Positions 1 to 9,824 of a stretch of DNA of 64,000 bases are shown piece after piece. A program made the translations under genes and the position numbers. The notes beneath the pieces were generated by a model that was not told the DNA's origin, made no database searches, and was given only the letters and a program-made list of their open reading frames with translations. Origin of the DNA: Pirellula sp. (GTDB lineage: Bacteria > Planctomycetota > Planctomycetia > Pirellulales > Lacipirellulaceae); the NCBI GenBank assembly GCA_013822725.1, contig PNKX01000006.1, positions 63,549 to 127,548 on the forward strand, written 5' to 3'. Positions within the stretch are counted from its first letter, which is position 1; each line of letters starts with the position of its first letter.

Positions 1-509
1 CCGGCGGTATTGGGAAATCGATATACCGATTCGGCGTCCTTGGGCAACGGTAACTTAGACAGGTCCACATCCCCGTGATGCTGCATCGTGACCGAGACCG
101 TGTCGGGTTGAGATCCCTTGGACAACGACAGAGTCAAGGCGTGGTTTCCCCGCCGGAAGAACCCGTTGGCTGAGCCATATTCGGCCGAAATCGTTCCGCC
201 AGGGAGTTCGCGCCAATACGCGGCGACTAGCTTTTCCTTGAGCAGCGCGTAGCTTTCGACGGCATTGCCAGGCGCATCGTACATGAGCAACGTCCGCGAT
301 CGCATCATGGGCGGCTTGGCGTCTGGCAGCCGAGCAAACCTTTCGAGGTCGAGCATCTCGAACGGCGGCTCGGAGGCGGAAGGCGCTTCCGCGGATGTTT
401 CCGCCGCTGCGCCTGCTTGGGCATTTGCGCCGCTGAGAGAATACGTGGATTCGGAGCACCCTAGTGCGAGATGTGAAAGCAACGCTATGCAGACGCATCG
501 GCGTAACAT
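1..509 (-). CDS. Putative lipoprotein, partial (runs off left edge)
   Basis: I read this by reverse translation from the ATG at 509-507; the frame stays open to base 1, so the C-terminus is missing. The first residues are basic and hydrophobic and end in a lipobox, L-A-L-G-C, with the lipidated cysteine at residue 18. An Ala/Ser/Glu/Pro-rich linker follows, then a mixed alpha/beta soluble domain that starts with the stretch MYDAPGNAVESYALLKEKL. About 169 residues are visible. I do not recognise the family; it resembles exported planctomycete proteins of unknown function. The gene is separated from the neighbouring carbon cluster by about 500 bases and need not be related to it. I am fairly sure it is a gene because of the lipobox and codon use, and unsure of its function. 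Confidence 0.7.
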   Translation of the reverse strand, partial: MLRRCVCIALLSHLALGCSESTYSLSGANAQAGAAAETSAEAPSASEPPFEMLDLERFARLPDAKPPMMRSRTLLMYDAPGNAVESYALLKEKLVAAYWRELPGGTISAEYGSANGFFRRGNHALTLSLSKGSQPDTVSVTMQHHGDVDLSKLPLPKDAESVYRFPNTA

Positions 510-967
510 GAAAGATTCCGTTGGTGCGCTTGAAAGTCCACGATCTCGCACCGTCGCGAGTGTGCGTTATCATAATGGGTGAAGAGCCCGAGAGACAATC
601 GTGGCGTGCGCTGAGGACGGATGCGGCGGCAGTCTGTCCGCCTGACACCGAGGATATGCCCAGACCCAACTACGATACTTGGCGATCTGCCTTGGATTCC
701 CAGGCCGAACCGTCCTGAGCAGGTTACAGTCATCCCACTGCGCGCTGAGGTGAGACACGCCGACGCGCCGAGGGGCGTCGTTTCGAGTGTTCAACTGAGG
801 GCCCGCTCTTCTTTTCCAAGCTGGCAACAACAAGAACTTGGCAGTAGGGGCAGCTGAAAGCCAGGGACTTGTTCTATGCGGCAATTGGGGCTAGCCATTC
901 GCCGCGGCGTTTTCAGCCCACGGCTGCACCGAGTGGTAGCGCTACGCAGGACGACGTCGATCGGCGT
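510..967. other. Gene-free stretch
   Basis: No reading frame here has convincing codon use, start or homology. The stretch must hold the promoter of the minus-strand lipoprotein gene at 1-509. I recognise no RNA gene in it. Confidence 0.5.
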
Positions 968-1002
968 GGTGGCCGACCCCCTGGCGGAGCCAGGGGCTGC
1001 AG
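968..1002 (-). terminator. GC hairpin after SulP gene
   Basis: Arms CCCCTGGC and GCCAGGGG form a tight stem around a 3-base loop, 13 bases beyond the stop of the SulP gene. A nearly identical copy lies just after the other SulP gene (4806-4838) and a third at 47797-47826. There is no clear U-tract, so it may be a 3'-end stabiliser or a REP-like repeat instead of a classical terminator. Confidence 0.5.
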
Positions 1003-1014
1003 AGGAGCGGCTGC

Positions 1015-2976
1015 TTACGCCGCTTCGGGGTTGCCTTTCGCTTTGCGAAATGGCAGGGCAGGGCGTTGGGTGCTGGCGTGGAGCGTATCCCAGTCGATGA
1101 GGAGGCGGCCGCCGGAGGCTTGGTGTTGTTCGCCCCAGGCCGTGAGGAGTTCGAGGCAGGCGTGGTCGATGTAGGAGAGGCGCTCCAGTTCGACGTGAAC
1201 CTCGGCGTCGCCGGGGAGTTCTTCCAGCGCCGCCGCCAGCTTCGGCAGTCGTACGAACGTGGCCGCGCCGGCGAGTCGCATGTGGTAGCGCTTCTGCTCG
1301 ACGTCGCGATCGACTTTGATGCTCAGTCGCGAGAAGGTGTAGAGGAGTTTGCCCGCGGCGAGGGCGATGCCGACGACCACGCCGACGAGCAGGTCTTGGA
1401 CGACGATGGTGACGAGCGTCGCCAGATAAATGGCGACCTCGCCCCAACCGAATTCCAGCAGCTTTTTGATTTCTTTGATGTTCACCAGCTTGTAGCCGGT
1501 GTAGACCAGGACCGCGGCGAGGCTGGCCGTCGGAATCATCTGTAGCAGGCTGCCGAGTGCCACGACGAAGACCAGCAGCCAGACGCCGTGAAGGATCGCC
1601 GACAGCCGCGTCTTCGCGCCTGCCTGGACGTTGGCGGAACTGCGGACGATGACGCCCGTCATCGGCAGCGCGCCAAGGGCGCCGCAAATCATATTGCCGA
1701 CGCCTTGAGCTGCCAGTTCGCGGTCGTAGTTGGTCCGGCTGCCCGCGGCGAGTTGATCGACGGCGGTGGCGCAGAGAAGCGTTTCAGCGCTGGCGATGAT
1801 CGCGATCAAGGCGGCCGTTTGGAGAATCTCGCCCCAGGGGGCGTTCTTCAATAGCGTGAGGGTTGGCAGCCGAATCTCGTCGACGAGGCTGCCGGGGATC
1901 TCGACGTAGAACACCGGCAGGACCAAGAAATAGGCGAGCGACGTCGCTGCGACGATCGCCACCAGCGGCGCGGGGACCAGCCGCAGTTGTTTCGGCGTGA
2001 ACTTCTGCCACAGCAGGATGATCACGATCGTGAGAATGCCAATCCACGCGGCGATCCGGTGATTTTTCAGCCGCGCGGCCGCGACGTCGATCGCCGCCAC
2101 CGCCGCTTCTTGGGTCTTGATCGCATCGACGGCCTTGCCTGATTGCAACGCCGCTTCGGCGGCTTGGCTGCTGGCGATCGCCTCGCCGAGCGCCGTCTGC
2201 GGCCGCTCAAGATGAACGGCGCCCTCCGACGCGGATACGACTGCCGCCAATTCGTCGCTCAGGATCTTCAACAAGCCGGTGATGCGCTGCTGCTGAGGAA
2301 CAAGCGCTTCCAGTGCCGGTTCTTCGACTTCTTCCAGCGCTGGCGACGCCGGCGTCATGTGGGCGTAGGGAATCAGCTCCGCGACGCGGACGCGCATGTT
2401 GACCTGGTCGTGATGGAGGTCGGCCATCCGCTGCAGGGCGTGCGTGCGGAACTCCCGCTCCGGCTCGCCTGCGAGCGTCGGCACGCCGACCGCCTTGTAG
2501 ATGGCCGCGGGAATCGTCATTAAGTTTTCCAGGCCGCTGCTGCGTGGCTTGTCGTCCACCATCACGTGGAACTGGCTGGCGAAGATCAGCACGCCGATGC
2601 CGGCGAGCATGCCGTGAATCACCGAGGGCGACACGGCGCGGAACCACGGCCCCAGCTTCAGGCCGCCCGCCACGATTTGCATGACGCCGGCGACCAGCAC
2701 CGCCAGGCCGAGCATTTCAAGGCCGAGCCGTTGGATGATCTCGTAGACGATGACCGTCAGGCCTGCCGCCGGCCCGCTTACTTGCAGTTGGCACCCGGCG
2801 AGCGAGCCGGCGACCAGGCCGCCGACGATGCCGGTGATCAGTCCCGCCGCTACCGGCGCGCCCGAGGCGAGCGCGACGCCCATGCAGAGGGGCAGCGCGA
2901 CGAAGAAGACGACGATCGACGCGAGGAAGTCTTGCTTCCAGTGACGCAGCGGCGAAGTAGATTCAGGTTGGTTCAT
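1015..2976 (-). CDS. SulP-family anion (probable bicarbonate) transporter with STAS domain
   Basis: A 653-residue inner-membrane transporter of the SulP family, which moves bicarbonate or sulfate, usually with Na+ or H+. Seen directly: the SulP opening (ALPLCMGVALASG near residue 28), the QVSGPAAGLTV motif near 65, many hydrophobic segments to about residue 535, and a C-terminal STAS-like domain at about 545-640. The start is set at 2976; the frame continues upstream to 3084, but that extension is encoded by an intergenic repeat arm. Odd feature: about 135 polar, helix-prone residues (about 170-305) are inserted between membrane segments where the sister SulP at 4846-6825 has only a short loop. 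It is the last gene of the minus-strand carbon cluster, separated from carbonic anhydrase by two inverted repeats. Bicarbonate as substrate is inferred from the neighbours. Confidence 0.9.
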   Translation of the reverse strand: MNQPESTSPLRHWKQDFLASIVVFFVALPLCMGVALASGAPVAAGLITGIVGGLVAGSLAGCQLQVSGPAAGLTVIVYEIIQRLGLEMLGLAVLVAGVMQIVAGGLKLGPWFRAVSPSVIHGMLAGIGVLIFASQFHVMVDDKPRSSGLENLMTIPAAIYKAVGVPTLAGEPEREFRTHALQRMADLHHDQVNMRVRVAELIPYAHMTPASPALEEVEEPALEALVPQQQRITGLLKILSDELAAVVSASEGAVHLERPQTALGEAIASSQAAEAALQSGKAVDAIKTQEAAVAAIDVAAARLKNHRIAAWIGILTIVIILLWQKFTPKQLRLVPAPLVAIVAATSLAYFLVLPVFYVEIPGSLVDEIRLPTLTLLKNAPWGEILQTAALIAIIASAETLLCATAVDQLAAGSRTNYDRELAAQGVGNMICGALGALPMTGVIVRSSANVQAGAKTRLSAILHGVWLLVFVVALGSLLQMIPTASLAAVLVYTGYKLVNIKEIKKLLEFGWGEVAIYLATLVTIVVQDLLVGVVVGIALAAGKLLYTFSRLSIKVDRDVEQKRYHMRLAGAATFVRLPKLAAALEELPGDAEVHVELERLSYIDHACLELLTAWGEQHQASGGRLLIDWDTLHASTQRPALPFRKAKGNPEAA

Positions 2977-3022
2977 TTTCAAGGACAAGGTTTCAGCAGC
3001 AGAACTGCAAAGTACAAAGATT

Positions 3023-3185
3023 AACCGCCAAGGACGCCAAGAGCGCCAAGGAAATACGGAGGGAGAACCGCCGATGAACGCCAATAGACGCAGATAAGAT
3101 CAATCGAAACCTCCTATCTGCGTTCATGCGCGTTTATCGGCGGTTCCAGGTTCTTTCCTTGGCGCTCTTGGCGTCCTTGGCGGTT
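3023..3185. repeat. Nested palindrome (family A outside, family D inside)
   Basis: The outer arms 3023-3054 and 3154-3185 are perfect 32-base reverse complements. They share the core AACCGCCAAGGACGCCAAG with repeats near 38.9, 40.6 and 48.4 kb. Inside lies a second, unrelated inverted pair (about 3065-3096 and 3115-3146, core GAACCGCCGAT). It lies between carbonic anhydrase and the downstream SulP gene and could affect their relative expression. Confidence 0.9.
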
Positions 3186-3234
3186 CAAATGAAATCACTT
3201 TGCAGGCCTCCTGTAGTTTTCAGCAACATACATT

Positions 3235-3321
3235 TACCACGGAGAACCAGAGGCACAGAGAAAATACTGATCAAAGAGTGCTCCGCATTTTCTCTTCGTG
3301 CTCTCTGTGTCCTCTGTGGTT
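3235..3321. repeat. Imperfect inverted repeat, family B
   Basis: The left arm (TACCACGGAGAACCAGAGGC, then a short purine-rich run) faces an imperfect complement ending at about 3321. It lies directly after the carbonic anhydrase stop in transcription order and beside the family A palindrome at 3023-3185. A fold here could act as a transcript 3' end. Confidence 0.75.
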
Positions 3322-3331
3322 AATTTTTCAT

Positions 3332-3997
3332 TTAAATTGCCCGCAGGTGCGGCATCACGGGATGGGGCTCGAACCCCTGCTCGCCGACTGATTCAAACTG
3401 CCCAATTTGCGGGTTGAAGGCGAAGACTTGCCCGGTCTCGAACTTGTAGACCCAGCCATGGAGCCGTAGTTCCTTCCGCCCCATTGCCGCCAGCACGCTG
3501 GGATGCGTCCGGAGGTTTTCCAGCTGCACCAGGACGTTCTCTTCGACCGTCGCGGTGAGTCGCGCTTGCGGATCGGTGATGTGGCCGTAATTCTCCTTGA
3601 TGATGCGCGAGGTCGCTTCGGCATGGCCGAGCCAGCTGCGCACCGACGGCAAGTCGGCCACTTGCTGCGGTTCCAACAACGCCCCCATCGCTCCGCAATG
3701 AGAGTGCCCGCAGACGATCACGTCTTGCACGCCGAGCACGGCGACGGCGTATTCGATCGTCGCCGCCTCGCCGCTGCCGGCGTTGGCGTAGGTTGGCACG
3801 ATGTTGCCCGCGTTGCGCAGGATGAACAGTTCGCCCGGTTCCGTTTGCGTGATCATGTTCGGATCGATGCGCGAATCCGAGCAGGTGATGAACAGCGCGA
3901 GCGGCTTCTGGCCCTCGACGAGCCGCTTGAAAAAGCGTTCGTGGCTGGAGAATACGTCGTGCTGGAAGCGATGAACACCGTCTACTAACTTTTGCAT
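3332..3997 (-). CDS. Beta-class carbonic anhydrase
   Basis: Interconverts CO2 and bicarbonate in the cytoplasm. The 221-residue length is normal for the beta class. Zinc-site residues are in place: C39-x-D41-x-R43 (ITCSDSR) and H98-x-x-C101 (CGHSHCG). The RNAGN motif (61-65) and the substrate-side residues after it are also present. The start at 3997 is the first ATG that gives the usual N-terminus before the FITCSDSR block. It lies in the minus-strand cluster between two SulP transporters and downstream of dabAB, which supports a role in inorganic-carbon handling. The alternative is ordinary housekeeping carbonic anhydrase activity for biosynthetic carboxylases. The family call is secure. 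Confidence 0.97.
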   Translation of the reverse strand: MQKLVDGVHRFQHDVFSSHERFFKRLVEGQKPLALFITCSDSRIDPNMITQTEPGELFILRNAGNIVPTYANAGSGEAATIEYAVAVLGVQDVIVCGHSHCGAMGALLEPQQVADLPSVRSWLGHAEATSRIIKENYGHITDPQARLTATVEENVLVQLENLRTHPSVLAAMGRKELRLHGWVYKFETGQVFAFNPQIGQFESVGEQGFEPHPVMPHLRAI

Positions 3998-4230
3998 GGT
4001 ATGAAATTCCGAATCGTTGATCGATGAAGGACGCAGCCGAGCAATCGGCTGCGGCAGGGATGTCGAAACGGAATGCCGGGATCAGCAAACGAGGCGAGAC
4101 GGGCTCGCGCACGCACGATCGGGCAACCGCAGTTCGACTAGGGGAAAGAAACGCTCTGGCAAACGCCGCTGAGTGCGTCGAGCGACCTTGAGGTGCGCCT
4201 CAAGGAGCGCAACCGGAGGCGATGTCCCCG

Positions 4231-4572
4231 TTAACAGCGCAGTGGAAGCGCCAAGCCCGCAGAGAGATGAGGAGTTGAGTCGATATAGCGAGCCGTCAGC
4301 GCCGGTGAACTGGAGACGCGGGCCGAGGCGGCCCCGCTCTTCACCGGTTGACGGAGGGCGGCGCAGCGAAGGCCGCGTCGCAATTCGGCGATGGAACTGG
4401 AGGCCGCCGTCGCCTCTTCCTGAACTTCCGATTCGACTTCCGACGGCGCCAGCGCGGTGCTCGGAATGGAACCGTACGCTACCAGCGCCATGGCGAGCAG
4501 GATCGATTGCAGCGCGCAGCGACTCCACCATTGGCAGGCGTCGTAAGCGGCGGTGAGCAACGTGCGATTCAT
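4231..4572 (-). CDS. Possible small exported protein (113 aa)
   Basis: This frame lies between the SulP gene (ends 4846) and carbonic anhydrase (starts 3997), on the same strand. It has GC-rich third positions for much of its length. Its N-terminus has a hydrophobic stretch (SILLAMALVAYG) followed by a plausible signal-peptidase site near STALA. The rest is Ser/Ala/Arg-rich with no recognised domain. There is no clear Shine-Dalgarno, and the C-terminal third is less gene-like. It could be a small exported factor of the cluster or a chance frame. The remaining 233 bases to the carbonic anhydrase start hold nothing I recognise. Confidence 0.35.
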   Translation of the reverse strand: MNRTLLTAAYDACQWWSRCALQSILLAMALVAYGSIPSTALAPSEVESEVQEEATAASSSIAELRRGLRCAALRQPVKSGAASARVSSSPALTARYIDSTPHLSAGLALPLRC

Positions 4573-4805
4573 GGCGCGTGAGCGAGGCGGAGGCCCCTGA
4601 TTTTCGCCTGCCGAACCTATCGGCAGCCGCTGATACTTTTAGTTCGCGGCTGGGGAAAAGTCAACGCAACCGGGGCCCGCGAGGGGGGCCTGGGGCGTCA
4701 CTATCTTCATCGACGCTGGACACTTCGGACGACAGGAAAACTTGGAAAAAGGGGCCCTGGGCTCCGCCTGGAGGTAGGGCAACGAGCGGCGATGTCTAGC
4801 GGCAT

Positions 4806-4838
4806 GGTGGCCGACCCCCTGGCGTAGCCAGGGGCTGA
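4806..4838 (-). terminator. GC hairpin after second SulP gene
   Basis: Arms CCCCTGGC and GCCAGGGG around the loop GTA lie 8-40 bases past the SulP stop. It shares the flanking word GGTGGCCGA with the copy at 968-1002, so the same element follows both SulP genes. A related hairpin (GGGCTCCGCC core) lies at about 4755-4783. Confidence 0.5.
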
Positions 4839-4845
4839 AGGCGCT

Positions 4846-6825
<1,980 letters not shown>

Positions 6826-6843
6826 AAACGACATGCTCCAGAA

Positions 6844-8436
6844 TTAGGTGTTCGGTAGTCGGCGGGTGGTGCGCGCCGCCGAGGGACCGCCTTGGAGCGG
6901 AGTCGCTCCGGCGGGTTGTGGTTCGGATTGGGCGTCGATTTCGAGCGCCGGGTCGACCGCTTCGCGCTCCGCGGCGGTCTTGTCGTTCTCGTTGAACCAC
7001 GCTGGCCAAGCAGGTTCGCCGTGAGTTTCCAGCGCCGTCGCTTGCCCAATGTGCTGCAGGCGGGCTTCGATGAGTTTGCTCGCTGCGTGGTAGCGCGACG
7101 ACAGGCCTGGTTGGGGGAAGACGCCGCCTCCCAAAATCAACGCTGCTAGCGCCAACACGGCGATCCGCTCAGGGAGCCGACTTTGCAGGGAGATCGTGGG
7201 GAAGTAACGTTTGCCGGTGAAGATACGGAAGTAGGCCTGCAAGACGGCGATGCCGTTGAGGGCCGAGGCAAGGACCACGAGCAACCCGACCCAGGGGTAC
7301 ACGTCGACCGCCCCTTCGAGCAGCAACTCGGCGCCGACGAACCCGATCGTGCCGGGGAAGCCAATGCTCGCCAGGCCGGTGATTAAGAAGAACGCCGCTA
7401 AGGCGGGCGTGTGCTCGTAGAGACCGTGGAATTCGGTGAGCGAGACGCGCCCCGTGCGAGCTTCGACGGAGCGGAGCGTGAGACCGAATCCGGTAAGGGC
7501 GAGTCCGACGGAAATCCAGAGGCAGAGCGCTCCGGTCAAACCGATCGGCGTCGCGATCTCTAGCCCCACCAGCACCAGCGACGAATGGCTCAGGAACAGG
7601 TAGCAGAAGAACCGCCTGCCGTCTTTTTGCACGAGCGCCATCCCGGCCGCGTAGACGGCAGTGAATAGCGAGATCAACGCGATGCTTCGCAGCGCCCACT
7701 CGGGAGCGATCGGCAGCAGCAAACGAACCGCCGCGTAGACCCCGACCATCGGCGTCACGAACAGCAGTGCCGTGCCGAACGAAGCATGCTCGAACAGATC
7801 GGTTATCCAACAGTGGAGCGGCACGATTCCGCTACGCAACAGCACAGCGCCGATCAGCAACCCGAGGGCGAGGTTCGACGGCGCGGCGCCCGCTGGCGTC
7901 TGTTCGACGAGCCACCAGCCGACCGTCAGCATCACAACAAACAGCGACATGTGAATGGCAAAGACCCGCATCGGCTTGCCGCGACTGCGTAGTTCCCACA
8001 GCGGAGGCAAGACGCCCACGGCAAGCAGCGCGACGATGCCCCACGGATTGCGGCAGCTCAGCGTTGCCAGCAGAATCGTCTCGGAAACCAGACTTCCCGC
8101 GAACGGATAGCGGCGAACCTTCGTGCGCAGCGTCGCGAGGGTCGTCACGAAGCTGATGAGCGCCGCCATCGGCAACAGCGGTGCGCTCAATTCGTCGATG
8201 ACGAAAAACTCAGACCCGAAGCACTGCGAACAGAGCGACCAGCGGTCGTGAGCTTCGAAGGTGTGGAGCGAGCCGAAGTCGAGCCATGCGCCTACGGAGC
8301 AGGCGAGCGCCAACCCGCTGAAGAGCAGCGTCCGTCGCTGGGCCAGCTCCGGATCGCGTAGACCGATCAGCAGCAGAGCGCCGAGCGCCGGCAGCGCGAT
8401 CGCGAGTTCGAGCCAAGGGAGGTGAAGTTCGATCAT
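6844..8436 (-). CDS. NuoM/MrpD-like proton-conducting membrane subunit, second membrane partner of DabA
   Basis: A 530-residue polytopic membrane protein of the complex I/Mrp antiporter superfamily. Recognisable parts are the segment [20 protein letters not shown], the [20 protein letters not shown] helix and [13 protein letters not shown], which resembles the NuoM/NuoL motif LPG-x-x-GF. The last 80 residues are polar and low in complexity. The ATG at 8436 overlaps the TGA of the preceding dabB-like gene in an ATGA, so translation is probably coupled; upstream in-frame codons belong to that gene. Classical DAB operons have one such membrane subunit, so this looks like an added subunit. Ion (H+ or Na+) and stoichiometry cannot be read from sequence. 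Confidence 0.85.
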   Translation of the reverse strand: MIELHLPWLELAIALPALGALLLIGLRDPELAQRRTLLFSGLALACSVGAWLDFGSLHTFEAHDRWSLCSQCFGSEFFVIDELSAPLLPMAALISFVTTLATLRTKVRRYPFAGSLVSETILLATLSCRNPWGIVALLAVGVLPPLWELRSRGKPMRVFAIHMSLFVVMLTVGWWLVEQTPAGAAPSNLALGLLIGAVLLRSGIVPLHCWITDLFEHASFGTALLFVTPMVGVYAAVRLLLPIAPEWALRSIALISLFTAVYAAGMALVQKDGRRFFCYLFLSHSSLVLVGLEIATPIGLTGALCLWISVGLALTGFGLTLRSVEARTGRVSLTEFHGLYEHTPALAAFFLITGLASIGFPGTIGFVGAELLLEGAVDVYPWVGLLVVLASALNGIAVLQAYFRIFTGKRYFPTISLQSRLPERIAVLALAALILGGGVFPQPGLSSRYHAASKLIEARLQHIGQATALETHGEPAWPAWFNENDKTAAEREAVDPALEIDAQSEPQPAGATPLQGGPSAARTTRRLPNT

Positions 8437-9824
8437 TGCAGGTCGTCGACGACGCCTCCCGCGGCTTGGAGTGGGTCGGCGTCGCGCGCCGATCGACCGG
8501 CGAGCAGATTCGTCCAGCGGCGTTCCATGCCGTCGCACCACTGGAACGTTTTAACGAACGGCCGCACCAAGTAGTCGGCCAACAGCGTGTCGAAGAAGCC
8601 GCGTTCAAACGCCAGTCGAAACGCCCGACGCCTGAGCGGTTCGGAGACGAGTCGTTGCCACATGGTGGCGTTCTGCGGCAACCGGCCGCCGATGGCGTTC
8701 TCAAGATCGTGGTAGTCGTGCAGCAGCGTCGGCGCTCGCAGCAGCTGCAGCGTCCGCAAGCAGGCGTGACCGATGATGTGAATCAGCGCGATGTACCGGA
8801 GCCCGCAGCCGATTTCAACGAAGATGATGCTCACCTGCGTCAGCGAAGCGAAGGCCAGGGCGCTCTTCACGTCGGTCTGCACCCGCGCCGCCATGGCGGC
8901 GAACAGAGCCGAGACGAGCCCCAGCGCCACCACCGCCACGCAGAGTAGCGTTGACGCTTCCAGCAACGGACTCACCCGCAGCAGCAGGAAGGCTCCCAAG
9001 TGAACTGACAACGCTCCGTAGAAAATGGCGCTAGAAGGGGTCGGCCCTTCCATCGCCCGCGGCAACCAACCGGAGAACGGCACGAGCGCGCTTTTTCCGG
9101 CCGCGGCGACGAGCAACAACAGACCGACGAACAACGCCTGGTTCGAAGTGAGTGCGGCCTGTCCTTCAGGCCAGGCGCCGTGGCCCATTAACCCGACGAA
9201 ATCGCCGCCGCCGGTGAGATGATGGAGCGCCAGGGTGGCCACCAGGAACGCGGCGTCGGCCACGCGGTAGACGGTCCAAACCCGTAGGCCATTCCGCACT
9301 GGCGCCGCACGCTCGTGAAAGAAGCCGACGAGCAGCGCTGAGGAGAGGCCGACCAGTTCCCAACCCGCGAACAAGGTCTCGATCGTCCCCGCCAGCGAGG
9401 TGACGACCATGCCCAATAAGAACATGGCATAGAGTACGAAGAATCGTCCGTAGCCTGTCTCGCGGTGGAGATACTTGCTGGCGAACGCGCCGGTCACTCC
9501 GCACAGCGTGAACGACAGAATGACGAACGGCACCGACAGTCGGTCGAAGACGAACTTGAACGTGAAGTGAAAGTGCTGTTCTTTCAGCACGAGCCAGTTG
9601 CCCATGCCGACTTCGATCAGCCGGCGATCGGTCATCAGCATCATCGCCAAGATGCCGATCGAGGCGAGCAGTCCGGTGACGACCGCCGACTGGGTCAGTT
9701 GGCTCATCAACCGTTCAGTGAGCGGGCGACCCACGAGCGACGAGACGCCCAATACTGCCAGCAACAGCGTGGGACAGGCGACGACGATGATGCCGAGGAT
9801 GTGGAACAGTTGGTCGTAGTTCAT
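8433..9824 (-). CDS. dabB: DabB-like NuoL-family membrane subunit of the inorganic-carbon transporter
   Basis: A 463-residue multi-spanning protein related to NuoL/ND5. It should couple cation flow to CO2 hydration by DabA at the membrane. Seen: [15 protein letters not shown] (NuoL-type WE-x-VGL), [20 protein letters not shown], which is the most conserved antiporter-family block, and [17 protein letters not shown], matching the lysine-containing helix. It is shorter than NuoL, as is usual for DabB. The start is the ATG at 9824 inside an ATGA that also contains the dabA stop; upstream in-frame sequence is antisense to dabA. Gene order here is dabA then dabB. The assignment rests on the DabA neighbour and the NuoL motifs. 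Confidence 0.88.
   Translation of the reverse strand: MNYDQLFHILGIIVVACPTLLLAVLGVSSLVGRPLTERLMSQLTQSAVVTGLLASIGILAMMLMTDRRLIEVGMGNWLVLKEQHFHFTFKFVFDRLSVPFVILSFTLCGVTGAFASKYLHRETGYGRFFVLYAMFLLGMVVTSLAGTIETLFAGWELVGLSSALLVGFFHERAAPVRNGLRVWTVYRVADAAFLVATLALHHLTGGGDFVGLMGHGAWPEGQAALTSNQALFVGLLLLVAAAGKSALVPFSGWLPRAMEGPTPSSAIFYGALSVHLGAFLLLRVSPLLEASTLLCVAVVALGLVSALFAAMAARVQTDVKSALAFASLTQVSIIFVEIGCGLRYIALIHIIGHACLRTLQLLRAPTLLHDYHDLENAIGGRLPQNATMWQRLVSEPLRRRAFRLAFERGFFDTLLADYLVRPFVKTFQWCDGMERRWTNLLAGRSARDADPLQAAGGVVDDLQ

Noticed and set aside
3021-3330. CRISPR-like array
   Set aside because: The repeats are inverted arms of palindromes and not evenly spaced direct repeats with spacers; no cas genes are present.
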